Origin: Narthecium ossifragum
Lineage: Eukaryota; Streptophyta; Magnoliopsida; Dioscoreales; Nartheciaceae
Reading direction: 5' to 3'
DNA length: 64,000 nucleotides
NCBI GenBank assembly: GCA_963920575.1
Contig: OY986968.1
Location: forward strand, 6,379,485 to 6,443,484
The notes below the pieces were generated by a model, which saw nothing but the letters and a program-made list of their open reading frames with translations, had not been told where the DNA came from and searched no databases. Within the stretch, counting starts at the first letter, position 1. Each line of letters starts with the position of its first letter. A program made the translations under genes and the position numbers. This document shows, in pieces, positions 1-10,421 of the stretch.

Positions 1-1857
1 ACCTTCTCATAGGTCGGATTTCGTACCAGCTACAACCAGATACGAATTGTGCCAGCGGCGGGTAGATTAGTTGACGTAGCTGGGCGCGAGGCAGATGTGC
101 GACGGCAAATATCGAAGACGGTATTTGAAATTCAGCAGATGTATCGCCAGGTTTGCGGACCTTTGACCAGATTGACCAGGAGATCGGAGCTCTAGTCTTA
201 AAGTCACTACGTCAGTGCCTTTAAGGGTGATAGCAACTGGTAGTTGCTAGAAAGGTCTCCACCTTTCGGGTGTACCACCTTTCGGTTTAGGCAAATGCCG
301 TAGTTTTTACCTCGAACAGATGGGCCAGAGAAATTAGAACAACTTTAGCGGTGGTGGCAACCTGTCAGTGGCGAGGGTGGAGACAATTATCTAGTTCAGA
401 CATCACTCCTTACCACTCAGAGGGTGCCAGCATTTCAGTCCAGACCGATGTGGTGCCATTCGAAGTGTAGTACGACCGTCCATGCCATTTTTCAATTACT
501 CGGCAGAGGTTGTCAAGACACCACCTACTATTCCAGACGTCATCAGACAGTCCCCAAAGAGATTATTACAGATCAGACAAAGACTTATGACGACATGGAG
601 CGACAACGACACCGGGCCTACAGAGGTTTCTGGTGGCAGCATCAGACAGTTGATTGTGCTCCAGGGGTCGAGTAGCAGTTTCAAAACTGTGCGGGGGCAT
701 AGTGCGTGAGATCGACTCCTTCCTTATTGTTGTTCATCTAGGAGGCATGGAGATATGTCATAGACTTTGTCATCAACTTAGTTGGCACCAAATGCAGAGG
801 TCAGACACAGAGTTCGTTCCGTATAACCTCACTTGTCAGGAGGTGGAGGTGGATTGTAGACAGGTAACAAACTTGTTGCGGCCCTTTCCAGTGTCAGAGT
901 GGATATTATAGCATGACGGGCTTCATCATCAGCATATAGAGGATGCCGAGAGGACTTTATATGTTTTGGGTCAGTATAGCCTGATTGGCCAAATCAGCAC
1001 ATATATTGTCTATGAGTACGGATACTGCAGAGCAGTTTAGCAGGTCTCATATCAGAGAGGATGATGCAGATATCAGATGAGAAGATCACATTCCATGGTG
1101 GAGTTCGCTTGCTACAGCAGTTGACAGTTCAGCTTTGGCATCACACCGTTTGAGGCATAGTACGGCATCCCATGATGATTTCCAGCTTACTGGCCATAGC
1201 TTGCAGAGGCTTCATCCACCGACTCAAACATCATCACCCAATCTTCAGAAAATCAGCATAGATCAGGTTAGAGTTGACAAAAGATTTGCACAGATCAAAT
1301 GTGATCACCGTTTGAGTTTGCAATTGATGACAGAGTGCTCTTGAGGATGGCCCATGTGGAGATCCAGGTAGGTTGGTCAAGGAAGAATCAATCCCGGGGT
1401 GTTTGCTTTTTGAGATTTTAGTTCATGGTGGCGAGAATGTTTCAGGGTTACCTCATCCCATACCTACCAATTTTGCTTCCTACCGTTACGTGTTCGAGCT
1501 GAAGAGGCACTGCCCAGATTCAATGCGTGTCGGCAGCTTTGGCAGAGTAGAGATTGAGGTAGACAGATTACACATAGGCGTTTGGGGGTGACTTGGGAGC
1601 GCTGGAGGCGCATGTGCAGTTTGTCCCAAGTGGTTCTTACCCCGAGGTGTTTCTCTGTCTTGAGTGGCCGTTGCGGGCGTTGGTGCCCGGTGGTTGGTAT
1701 GGCGGGCGTTGATGCCCGGTGCCTTTGTATGTGGTCCCTCAGGTTGTGAGGCTACTAACATTCTTGTCTTTTGCAGGTGTGATGTGGTTTTGCTTTGTTG
1801 TTTTCGGCTCTACCCTTATCAAATTTCGAGGACGAAATTCTTTTGAGTGTGATAGGT
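1..1857 (+). pseudogene. Decayed Ty3/gypsy pol tail (integrase remnant)
   Basis: No frame stays open, but the end of a gypsy integrase can be followed in pieces. Around 1130-1175 the frame reads SFGITPFEA, a stop, then YG, which matches the conserved SFG-x-x-PFEALYG stretch of chromovirus integrases. Near 880-905 a fragment resembles the LxPxPxxEW linker before the integrase core. At about 1820-1845 the frame ends in the ISRTKFF-like tail that normally precedes the 3' LTR, and an LTR begins at 1858. The order of fragments near 420-700 is unclear and may be rearranged. The element's 5' part lies left of the window. The piece is old and cannot encode an active enzyme. Confidence 0.7.
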
Positions 1858-2244
1858 TGTGAGGACCCGTACCTCCAACCCGGTCTGACCGCTTGGGTCG
1901 AGGGTCTGGTTCTGTTGGTTTTGGCTTGGTTGGCCTTGCTTCGCGATCTCCGTTGATCGTTGCGACTCTGGGGGTAATCTAGTAAATTACCCTTGGCGGA
2001 GCTGGTTTCACACACGCGTAGCGCACACACGGCCGTGTGGTGATGTATGTGCCTGATTAGAACATTAGGGGAATCCTAGACCGGAAGATCTTGATTAGAT
2101 CAAGGTTTGAGCTTATGGGATCAGAGCTGGCTGATCGGACGGCCAGGATCTAATCTTAAGTCATTAGTACTTAAACTCCACTTAACCCATCTAATGCTAG
2201 GGCTTCAGCCGCGATTAAGAGGGAGAGAGCTCATCGCGATCTAG

Positions 2245-2247
<3 letters not shown>

Positions 2248-2286
<39 letters not shown>
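2248..2286 (+). repeat. (GA)n microsatellite inside the LTR
   Basis: Uninterrupted GA dinucleotides. Sister LTRs have CT-rich tracts at a comparable distance from their 5' end (18520-18600, 41490-41520, 44340-44420). Confidence 0.95.
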
Positions 2287-2287
<1 letters not shown>

Positions 2288-3010
2288 AAGAGAGCAGCGG
2301 CCCGATCTCGCGGAGAGCTCGGCGACCGTGATCGGAGGCGACCAACGACCGTGGCTGGAGACGAACAGCGGCTGGGCCTTCTCCTTCACCGACGGTGGGG
2401 AGCTTGGCTACTTTGGCAGCGACGACGAAAACCTTGGTGACGATGAGTGCCGTGGCCGGAGAAGAAGGGGAAGGACGCGAGCTCAACGATCCAGAGGTAG
2501 GGTATCTAGCCTAAACTTGGTTTAGACTCTACTAGCATAGATTAGGCCATAGGATTGCATCGGGGTTGGATTTGTTGTGCTTGCCCTGTTTTTCGATGAT
2601 ATTTGCTCTGATTCCCTTCTCGACTGTGAGGGTGCTCTTCCCCTTCCCCTTGCGGCCATGTTATGCAATGCAATGCTTTATTCCTTGTTGCTGGATGGGT
2701 TGTATGGATGCTGAGCTATTGGTTTGTCGGATTCTGTTGAACTACACCTTGCTGCCTTGGATTTAGATACGATACTTCCTTTGTCCTTTCCTTGCTGCCA
2801 TGGTTGATACTAGATGTGGTGATTGTGTTTCGGATTTGTGACTTGGGTTTGGTTTTCCCTCCTGGATTTCTTGCCACCAGTTATTGCTGGTTCGTTGGTT
2901 TTCCGGTGCTGGTTTCTCCCTCCCTCTTGCCTGCGGTTTAGATCTGTGTAGTTTCATGGATTTTGGCGAGATTTCTTCCATGTTCTTCTCTGATGGTATG
3001 CTGTGCTATG

Positions 3011-4740
3011 TGATGTCGCTCAAATGTGTCACGTACAGCGGTCGCGGTGCAGTACAGCATAAGAGAGGTCGAATCCCACAAAAAGACAAGCAGGAAAGAT
3101 CCAGAAACACAGATAATAATGAATTGAAAACAATCAAGAGCGATAAAAGTTAAGAAAATAGATCGAAGATGTAATGGTAAGATAAAGGTAACAAAGAAAT
3201 CAGGATTTGAATGAGGCTAGGCTTCAGGAATCACGTCACTCGGATTTAGGTTCTTCTCTTCTCAACGGTTCATATGATACTCAGTTAAGGGATTCACATC
3301 CCAATCACCTTAACCGGAAGATAAAGAATTATGAATCTGATAAAATATATAAATGTCTCTTCCTATGATTGGTTCTTCCTTTTTATAGTTCTAACTTCAT
3401 CCAACCAAACCTAAGAATACACGATACCGACTGTCACCACAGGCAACACGCAGCAAAAGTTCATCGGGACAAAGCCCTAACTCTAACCGGATCCCTAAGA
3501 ATACACAATACCAACTCTCACAATCGGCAATGCATAGCAAAGATCTCACGGTATAGAGCCCCAACCTTATCTAACAAGATCCCTAAGAATACACAATACC
3601 AGCTGTCACTACGGGCAATACATAGCAAAGGTCTCACGAGACTCGGTAGGAGAATCAAAGGAGATAACTATGGGATCACAATATCATAAAAGAAGCATGA
3701 CTGGATTTATAATAATGTTTAACCACAAAGCAATATGTGAAGATCCAATACATAAGAAGAGTTTAACAATAAAGATTAAAAACTATGAACCACTGTTGGA
3801 GAAGAAGCCCTAATCCTCGCTAGATCATCCGTCCGCCATGCCCGTGGATTACTCGGCCATGGATGGAGATGTCTCCATCTTTTTCCTCTTGAAAAACTCC
3901 TGAAAAGAGCCTCCAAAAACGTCCAAGAAGTCCCCTTTGATTAGCCCTAAGTTTCCTATTTATAGGGTCCAAGAATTAGTAAACTCGGATTAATCAAAAC
4001 CGTTGATTTTCGTCACTGGGCAAGTCCGATCGATCCTTCTCGGGATGTTGGATCGATCGGTCTCTTGAAATCTCCAATCTTCTAACTTCGCCCGTGTCCG
4101 ATCGATGGACGGATCGATCGAACTCTGCTGCTCTAAAAAGCATATGTTCTGTCACCCTTTAATTCCCAAGTCCGATCGATCGGATTATGAATGTTGGATC
4201 GATTGGTTGAGTAAAAATCCGCTATTTTTGACTTTTTCCGAGTCCGATCGATCGGACCATTGGTGTCGGATCGATCGGACCCTATAGGAGCGAAGGAGGG
4301 ATCGATCGGATCATATTCAGCCAAAAAATGCATGTTCTGTCACGATTCTGTGAGGTCCGATCGATCGGCGGATCGCTCGGACTCCCAGCTTATTTTCCTT
4401 TCTGCCATTCAGACTGCGCATCGGTACTGAAATTGCCGTAACTTCCTCTAGGAAACTCGAAATCATGAACCGTAAAGTTCTCCAGAATCTAGACTTCAAG
4501 AGCTTTCCAACCATATATGGCACAGCATCTGGTTCTTCATGAGCAGGTACAGATTAATTTTTGAAGTTGATCCATATACTCTTTTCAGCTTCTTTTAGCT
4601 CCAATTTCCTGCATTTTCCAAACAACTATGTGAAGCATATAAAAGTATAAAATTAGTAATAAAGATGCTGATTAAGGATAATAATCTAGCAATTGAGATG
4701 GTTATAAGGTTGTTCAGAGTGCACTTTCATGCACTCATCA
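3011..4740 (-). repeat. 3' LTR of the Tat-like element
   Basis: Begins TGATGTCGCTC and ends GCACTCATCA on plus, so TGATGAGTGC is the sense start. It is near-identical to 8693-10421. A TATA-like TATAAATAG lies on minus at about 3956-3966. Confidence 0.92.
4025..4385. repeat. Cluster of TCCGATCGATCGGA-type near-palindromes (U3)
   Basis: About eleven copies of a 10-14 bp unit on a GATCGATC core, mostly with CCGATCGATC or GGATCGATCGG flanks, occur within 360 bp. The spacing is irregular. In sense orientation the cluster lies about 60 bp upstream of the LTR TATA box. The same cluster is repeated in the other LTR (9707-10068). Confidence 0.9.
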
Positions 4741-4755
4741 CACCCCCCAACCAGC
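4741..4755 (-). other. Polypurine tract of the Tat-like element
   Basis: Plus strand reads CACCCCCCAACCAGC, so the minus strand is G-rich and abuts the sense start of the 3' LTR. This is the expected priming tract for plus-strand DNA synthesis. Confidence 0.8.
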
Positions 4756-5099
4756 TTATTGCTAGTCTCTAGCAATTCAAAGCGCATAGAATATAATTAA
4801 GCACACTAACGGTTCAAGGATGTAGACATGCATGATAAAAATTCTACCTTATCAAGTCGATAGTGTTTTATGCAGTACAGAGCATGGGAACTTCTTATAC
4901 TCATACACATACTACCAACACATGAAATCAACTTCTACACATCAAACATGCTAATCACCATCCAGAAGAACACATGTGAAGTGACAAATAAATGTTACGT
5001 GCAGAGGCAACTTCTACCCACCATTAGTCTAAACACACTACTATCTTCATGACCAATCATCCAACCCTCGCACTTTAAGTATAGCATGCTCTTTCTTTG

Positions 5100-5300
5100 T
5101 CTTTTTTTTTTCTTTTTCAACTATCAGACACTTTGCCTTTTTACGCGAGCACTCTCCGCTTCTTGAGGCGCAGAGACCCGGTTACTTAGCAAAACACTTA
5201 ATAGTTTTTTTTTTTATTTTTTTAGTGGTTCTACCTTTTTACTCGAGCTCCCTGCTTCCTGAGGCAAGAACACCCGGTTACTCAGTAGATCACTTAATAG
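5100..5300 (-). repeat. Two imperfect ~100-bp tandem units in the element 3' untranslated region
   Basis: Each unit has a T-rich run, an ACGCGAGC/ACTCGAGC box, a CTGAGGC-like box, CCCGGTTACT and AACACTTAATAG-like DNA. A comparable arrangement appears in the second Tat-like element at 63667-64000. Tandem units near the 3' end are known in Tat/Ogre elements. The intervening sequence 4756-5979 otherwise has no coding signal. Confidence 0.7.
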
Positions 5301-5979
5301 TTGTTTAGGCACGGCTTGATCAAGCTCCACAACTTTTTCTCTTTTTTTTTCTGCATGCAATACTCAACACTAGCTAATGTTGAAATCATGGTCTCGATTG
5401 ACAATAGCATGCTCATTCCTCTAGTGAGTATAATTACCACTGCACATAAAGTGTTCGTGTGTGGATCACATGATGTTATACTTTCAGGTTATCACGCATA
5501 CAATCAATGTATTGGTCAATCCATATGAAAGCAGCATGCATAATAAGCATAAAAATTTCAGCTCATGTACAATTTCTAGTAACATACTCAATTCAACACT
5601 ATTAAACTCAATAAGGTAGCATGCATGAGATCATGTATGCCTACACCCCCCAACCTAAAATTCACATTGTCCTCAATGTGTGCTAATCATGTAAATAAGC
5701 AGAAGGGTGTTGGCTGAATTTTCATATATAGCAGAAATAAAAATAGGAAATCTAAAATAAGAGCGAGGCCACCTGACAGAATATCGATTATCTCCTCAAG
5801 GCTCCTCATGGTGGTCGAATTTCTCATCTCCAGAATAGTGGTTGAATTCCTCAAGCAAGGCAAACGGTGGTCCAACATCCTAAGAAATAAGAGAGCAAAC
5901 AAAAACAAATGAAAACAAAAGCAAACAAACTAAAACAAACTATCCTAATCAAAAAGGGAAATGATAGATAGGAGAAAGA

Positions 5980-6267
5980 TCATTCCTCGTAGACAGGGTC
6001 TACGAGAGAAACGGTGTGCTCCTCAAGGTCCGCTTTCTCTGGAATCTGTTTCAAACGCTGTCCATTAACCGTAAATAGCCTCCCATCCTTCGGGTCTTCA
6101 ACTTCCACAACCCCTTTCTCAAATATTCTACTAACGGTGAAGGGGCCTGTCCAGCGTGATCTCAACTTCCCAGGATGGAGGTGCAGTCGTGCGTCATACA
6201 GATAAGCTTGTTGTCCGATTGCAGAAAATTTTAACATCATGAAACATGGTAAGCCAGTAAAAACCAC
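5980..6267 (-). pseudogene. Integrase C-terminal remnant (Tat/Athila-like)
   Basis: The reading LYDARLHLHPGKLRSRW followed by TGPFTVSRIFEKGVVEV and VNGQRLKQ is the typical region after the integrase core in Tat/Athila elements. It sits in a different frame from the zinc-binding part at 6194-6715. The catalytic core that should separate the two is absent, so an internal deletion has fused the flanks. Confidence 0.8.
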
Positions 6268-6715
6268 ATTGAAGAATTTTAGCAGCAGTCTTTTTCATCG
6301 AAAAATGGCTTCCACATGCATGAGAGTGACAGAATGTAATGATGCTTTCTATTTCATAATCAGGGACACACCGGCGCATAATCTGGTCAGTACAATACTT
6401 AAACAGACAAGGATCATCCCAATAAAATTTCTTTACCTCAACAAAAAATCTACGCTTATCCTGCGCACTCCAAAAGGAAGGGATCTCACCTGTCGCTAAG
6501 TAATTAACAATATGCGCATACCAGGGCAGTCGTGCAACTGAAAAGAGTTGCTCATCAGGGAAGTCATCCATAATTGGTGGCTCATTTTCTGCTACTTCCA
6601 CCATCAACCTTGATAGGTGTTCAACGACAACATTCTTCAAGGGAAAGCGGGAGCTGCTCGAGCACCTAAAAACAAAAGCAAAATAAACCAAAAACACAAG
6701 CAAACATGCAAGCAC
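6194..6715 (-). pseudogene. RNase H end plus integrase zinc-binding domain remnant
   Basis: The frame contains VVVEHLSRL (end of RNase H; DHLSRL in relatives), then the IMDDFPDEQLF and WYAHIVNYLATG linker, then a complete HHCC-like start: HACGSHFSMKKTAAKI and CGFYWLTMFHD. The following residues lose similarity and stop, so no D,D,E core remains. The first 20 or so residues are hydrophobic because the chosen ATG lies upstream of the true domain. Upstream to 7144 there is no reverse transcriptase. Confidence 0.8.
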
Positions 6716-7144
6716 ACATCATAAAAATAACTCAAGCATTCTCATGCATACAAGAAAGCGAATCAAGGAAACTAAACTACTAAATACAAGACAAGGATTT
6801 TTAATCGCGCCCTTGGCGGCCGTGCCCTAGCACGATGATATGCAAAATCAGTAAGTGCCATGGCCTGGAAGGTTAACGATAGTAATATCACCAAGAGTAG
6901 TTTACCATGTGAATCCAAGTGACATATGACAAGTAGGAGAGCTAACTTTTGCATTCCAACTCCAATAAACAAGATACTTGGATCTCTCAAATCGAAATAT
7001 GTGTCATCATTATGCTCAAGTGTCAATGACTCATCCAATGACCTATCAATAATGTCATCATTGTGCTCAAGTGTCAGTGACTTATCCAATGACCTATCAA
7101 TAATGTCATCATGCTCGTGGTCAAGGATGGTAAGATCATTATGT

Positions 7145-8476
7145 TTAAAAATAAATCCGTCGAAGTTTAAAAATATCTATCAAGGTCATGTTCTTCCTGA
7201 CTATCCAAGGAGATGAAATAAACACTGGAAATATACCTCGCGGCTTAGAAGCAATGACTTGAAGTTCAGCCGATGGAGGTTCAACGAATACCTGGTTCTG
7301 GTGGTCTTGGAAGTCTTCCAGATCTTCCTCATTGCTGGCCGGCCCGTACTGGAGTACTTCGTCTTCTTCCATATGATGTGTCCATCCGAGTTCGTGCACG
7401 CTAAAAAATGTGATTACCTCGCATAGTTGGCGTGCTTTCTCCTCGTCCTTCATAAGTAACTGCAGAATGAAAGAGTCAAAATTAGGCTTGGTTTTAGCCT
7501 CCTTAAGTAAGTCCAAAATCTCTGCCATAGAAAGTTGAGCAGAAACATGTGCATCTTCAGCATCAGAAGCATGAACATGTGCATTACTAACATTGGAATC
7601 ATGAGCATATGCATAGTGAATGTTAGTATCATGAACATGCGTAGGAGCGCTGAAATCATGTGCATATGCATCACACACACTAGAATCAATAGCTCGTACA
7701 TCAATAGGACCAGAATTTTGAACATGCGCACTAGCACTACAGTCATGAGCATATGCATCATCAACATGAACATCTTGAGCATGTGCACCATAAGCATTAA
7801 AATCATGGATGTATGCATCACAAGCACTAAAGTCATCGACACATGCATCATACGTGTTAGGCTCATTAACATTCACATCATGGGAAGTAGCAACATAAGT
7901 ATCATGCACATAATCATCATAAGCACTAGGATAAGAGTAGAAAGGCTCATTGTGTTGCAGATAGCTGTTGGACGTTAAGGTGACATTGGGATGCTTGTAG
8001 GGTTTGGCATCGATATGACCACGATAATCATCCCAACGCTCCGGAATCGTCTGTGTAAGATTTGTCTCAACAAGCTCATTCAAGTGCTTCAGAGCTTCAT
8101 CTGGATCAATCTGCAAAAACTCACCCCTGCATCTTGTTTCAAGAATTTGACGTTCATGCTCAGTTAATCCATAATAAAAATAGCTAACTAAACGCCAATT
8201 AGGATAACCATGTTGAGGGCATGAAGCTATTAAACTGATAAATCGCTGCCATGCATCACATAATGTCTCATCATTCTTTTGTGCAAAGGATGAAATCTTT
8301 CTTTTCAATGCGTTAATCATATAAGTAGGAAGATACTCATTGACAGAAACATGACTCGTTCTATTCTCCAAGCTCAATTCGTATATAGTTTTCTTACGAA
8401 CTATTGTTTGAGACATTCCATCTCTCGACTTCATAGAACATGATCTCAAATAGTCTTGATATAATTCATTTTCCAT
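7145..8476 (-). CDS. gag of the Tat-like element, with His/Asp/Ala-rich repeats
   Basis: This is an open frame of 443 codons. Residues about 45-145 form a retrotransposon gag domain (NALKRKISSFAQKNDETLCD, WQRF, CPQHGYPNW, YFYYGLTEHERQ), as in Athila/Tat gag. Residues about 185-315 are unusual: repeated short blocks of the type DAYAHDFS, AHVHDTN and AHVHASD, encoded by CATGAGCATATGCATCA-like DNA at 7550-7910. This may be expansion of a 15-nt unit. No zinc knuckle follows. The start is the first ATG after the primer binding site region, about 190 nt from it. The frame is intact although pol is lost, so a gag product could still be made. That is inference. Confidence 0.85.
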   Translation of the reverse strand: MENELYQDYLRSCSMKSRDGMSQTIVRKKTIYELSLENRTSHVSVNEYLPTYMINALKRKISSFAQKNDETLCDAWQRFISLIASCPQHGYPNWRLVSYFYYGLTEHERQILETRCRGEFLQIDPDEALKHLNELVETNLTQTIPERWDDYRGHIDAKPYKHPNVTLTSNSYLQHNEPFYSYPSAYDDYVHDTYVATSHDVNVNEPNTYDACVDDFSACDAYIHDFNAYGAHAQDVHVDDAYAHDCSASAHVQNSGPIDVRAIDSSVCDAYAHDFSAPTHVHDTNIHYAYAHDSNVSNAHVHASDAEDAHVSAQLSMAEILDLLKEAKTKPNFDSFILQLLMKDEEKARQLCEVITFFSVHELGWTHHMEEDEVLQYGPASNEEDLEDFQDHQNQVFVEPPSAELQVIASKPRGIFPVFISSPWIVRKNMTLIDIFKLRRIYF

Positions 8477-8669
8477 CTTTTCTTTTTTTTTTCAGTTTTT
8501 TTTTAGCAAGTAAAAATAAAACGAAAAATCAAAATAAAACTAAAAAGAAAATAAAGAAAACTAAGGAAAAAGAAATAAAAATCCAAAGAAAAGGAAAAAA
8601 AAAAAAATTACCGCCTTCGATGTCTTCAATCATCATGATCTGATGATTCTGGCGCTTTTCTGAACCGTC

Positions 8670-8687
8670 TCCCCGGCAACGGCGCCA
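8670..8687 (-). other. Primer binding site, tRNA-Asp type
   Basis: The minus strand reads TGGCGCCGTTGCCGGGGA, complementary to the 3' end of plant tRNA-Asp(GTC). It lies five bases from the 5' LTR. This primer is typical of Tat/Athila elements. Confidence 0.9.
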
Positions 8688-8692
8688 ATTTT

Positions 8693-10421
8693 TTATGTCG
8701 CTCAAATGTGTCACGCACAGCGGTCGCGGTGCAGTACAGCATAAGAGAGGTCGAATCCCACAGAGAGACAAGCAGGAAAGATCCAGAAACACAGATAACA
8801 ATGAATTGAAAACAATCAAGAGCGATAAAAGTTAAGAAAATAGATCGAAGATGTAATGGTAAGATAAAGGTAACAAAGAAATCAGGATTTGAATGAGGCT
8901 AGGCTTCAGAAATCACGTCACTCGGATTTAGGTTCTTCTCTTCTCAACGGTTCATATGATACTCAGTTAAGGGATTCACATCCCAATCACCTTAACCGGA
9001 AGATAAAGAATTATGAATCTGATAAAATATATAAATGTCTCTTCCTATGATTGGTTCTTCCTTTTTATAGTTCTAACTTCATCCAACCAAATCTAAGAAT
9101 ACACGATACCGGCTGTCACCACAGGCAACGCGCAGCAAAAGTTCATCGGGACAAAGCCCTAACTCTAACCGGATCCCTAAGAATACACAATACCAACTCT
9201 CACAATCGGCAATGCATAGCAAAGATCTCACGGTATAGAGCCCCAACCTTATCTAACAAGATCCCTAAGAATACACAATACCAGCTGTCACTACGGGCAA
9301 TACATAGCAAAGGTCTCACGAGACTCGGTAGGAGAATCAAAGGAGATAACTATGGGATCACAATATCATAAAAGAAGCATGACTGGATTTATAATAATGT
9401 TTAACCACAAAGCAATATGTGAAGATCCAATACATAAGAAGAGTTTAACAATAAAGATTAAAAACTATGAACCACTGTTGGAGAAGAAGCCCTAATCCTC
9501 GCTAGATCATCCGTCCGCCATGCCCGTGGATTACTCGGCCATGGATGGAGATGTCTCCATCTTTTTCCTCTTGAAAAACTCCTGAAAAGAGCCTCCAAAA
9601 ACGTCCAAGAAGTCCCCTTTGATTAGCCCTAAGTTTCCTATTTATAGGGTCCAAGAATTAGTAAACTCGGATTAATCAAAACCGTTGATTTTCGTCACTG
9701 GGCAAGTCCGATCGATCCTTCTCGGGATGTTGGATCGATCGGTCTCTTGAAATCTCCAATCTTCTAACTTCGCCCGTGTCCGATCGATGGACGGATCGAT
9801 CGAACTCTGCTGCTCTAAAAAGCATATGTTCTGTCACCCTTTAATTCCCAAGTCCGATCGATCGGATTATGAATGTTGGATCGATTGGTTGAGTAAAAAT
9901 CCGCTATTTTTGACTTTTTCCGAGTCCGATCGATCGGACCATTGGTGTCGGATCGATCGGACCCTATAGGAGCGAAGGAGGGATCGATCGGATCATATTC
10001 AGCCAAAAAATGCATGTTCTGTCACGATTCTGTGAGGTCCGATCGATCGGCGGATCGCTCGGACTCCCAGCTTATTTTCCTTTCTGCCATTCAGACTGCG
10101 CATCGGTACTGAAATTGCCGTAACTTCCTCTAGGAAACTCGGAATCATGAACCGTAAAGTTCTCCAGAATCTAGACTTCAAGAGCTTTCCAACCATATGT
10201 GGCACAGTATCTGGTTCTTCATGAGCAGGTACAGATTAATTTTTGAAGTTGATCCATATACTCTTTTCAGCTTCTTTAGCTCCAATTTCCTGCATTTTCC
10301 AAACAACTATGTGAAGCATATAAAAGTATAAAATTAGTAATAAAGATGCTGATTAAGGATAATAATCTAGCAATTGAGATGGTTATAAGGTTGTTCAGAG
10401 TGCACTTTCATGCACTCATCA
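8693..10421 (-). repeat. 5' LTR of the Tat-like element
   Basis: Near-identical partner of 3011-4740, with the TATA-like box on minus at about 9638-9650 and the same palindrome cluster at 9707-10068. The terminal TG has become TT at the internal edge. Confidence 0.92.
9707..10068. repeat. GATCGATC palindrome cluster in the 5' LTR U3
   Basis: Same units in the same order as at 4025-4385. In the 5' LTR the cluster sits upstream of the active promoter position. Confidence 0.9.

Larger units (their letters stand above)
3011..10421 (-). mobile_element. Complete but deleted Tat/Athila-like Ty3/gypsy element
   Basis: The element is 7.4 kb with 1.73-kb LTRs at 3011-4740 and 8693-10421. A CTATG target duplication flanks it at 3006-3010 and 10422-10426. 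The orientation is minus: the primer binding site abuts the right LTR and a G-rich polypurine tract abuts the left LTR. Internally there is gag and then a short RNase H/integrase remnant, but no protease or reverse transcriptase domain and no integrase catalytic core. The two LTRs differ at only a handful of sites (for example gtacagc/gcacagc near their starts), so the insertion is recent. It probably moved with proteins supplied by a full-length relative. Confidence 0.9.

Noticed and set aside
7450..7978. Met/His-rich frames over the gag repeat
   Set aside because: Shadow frames of the CATGAGCATATGCATCA repeat; the gag frame alone carries a known domain.
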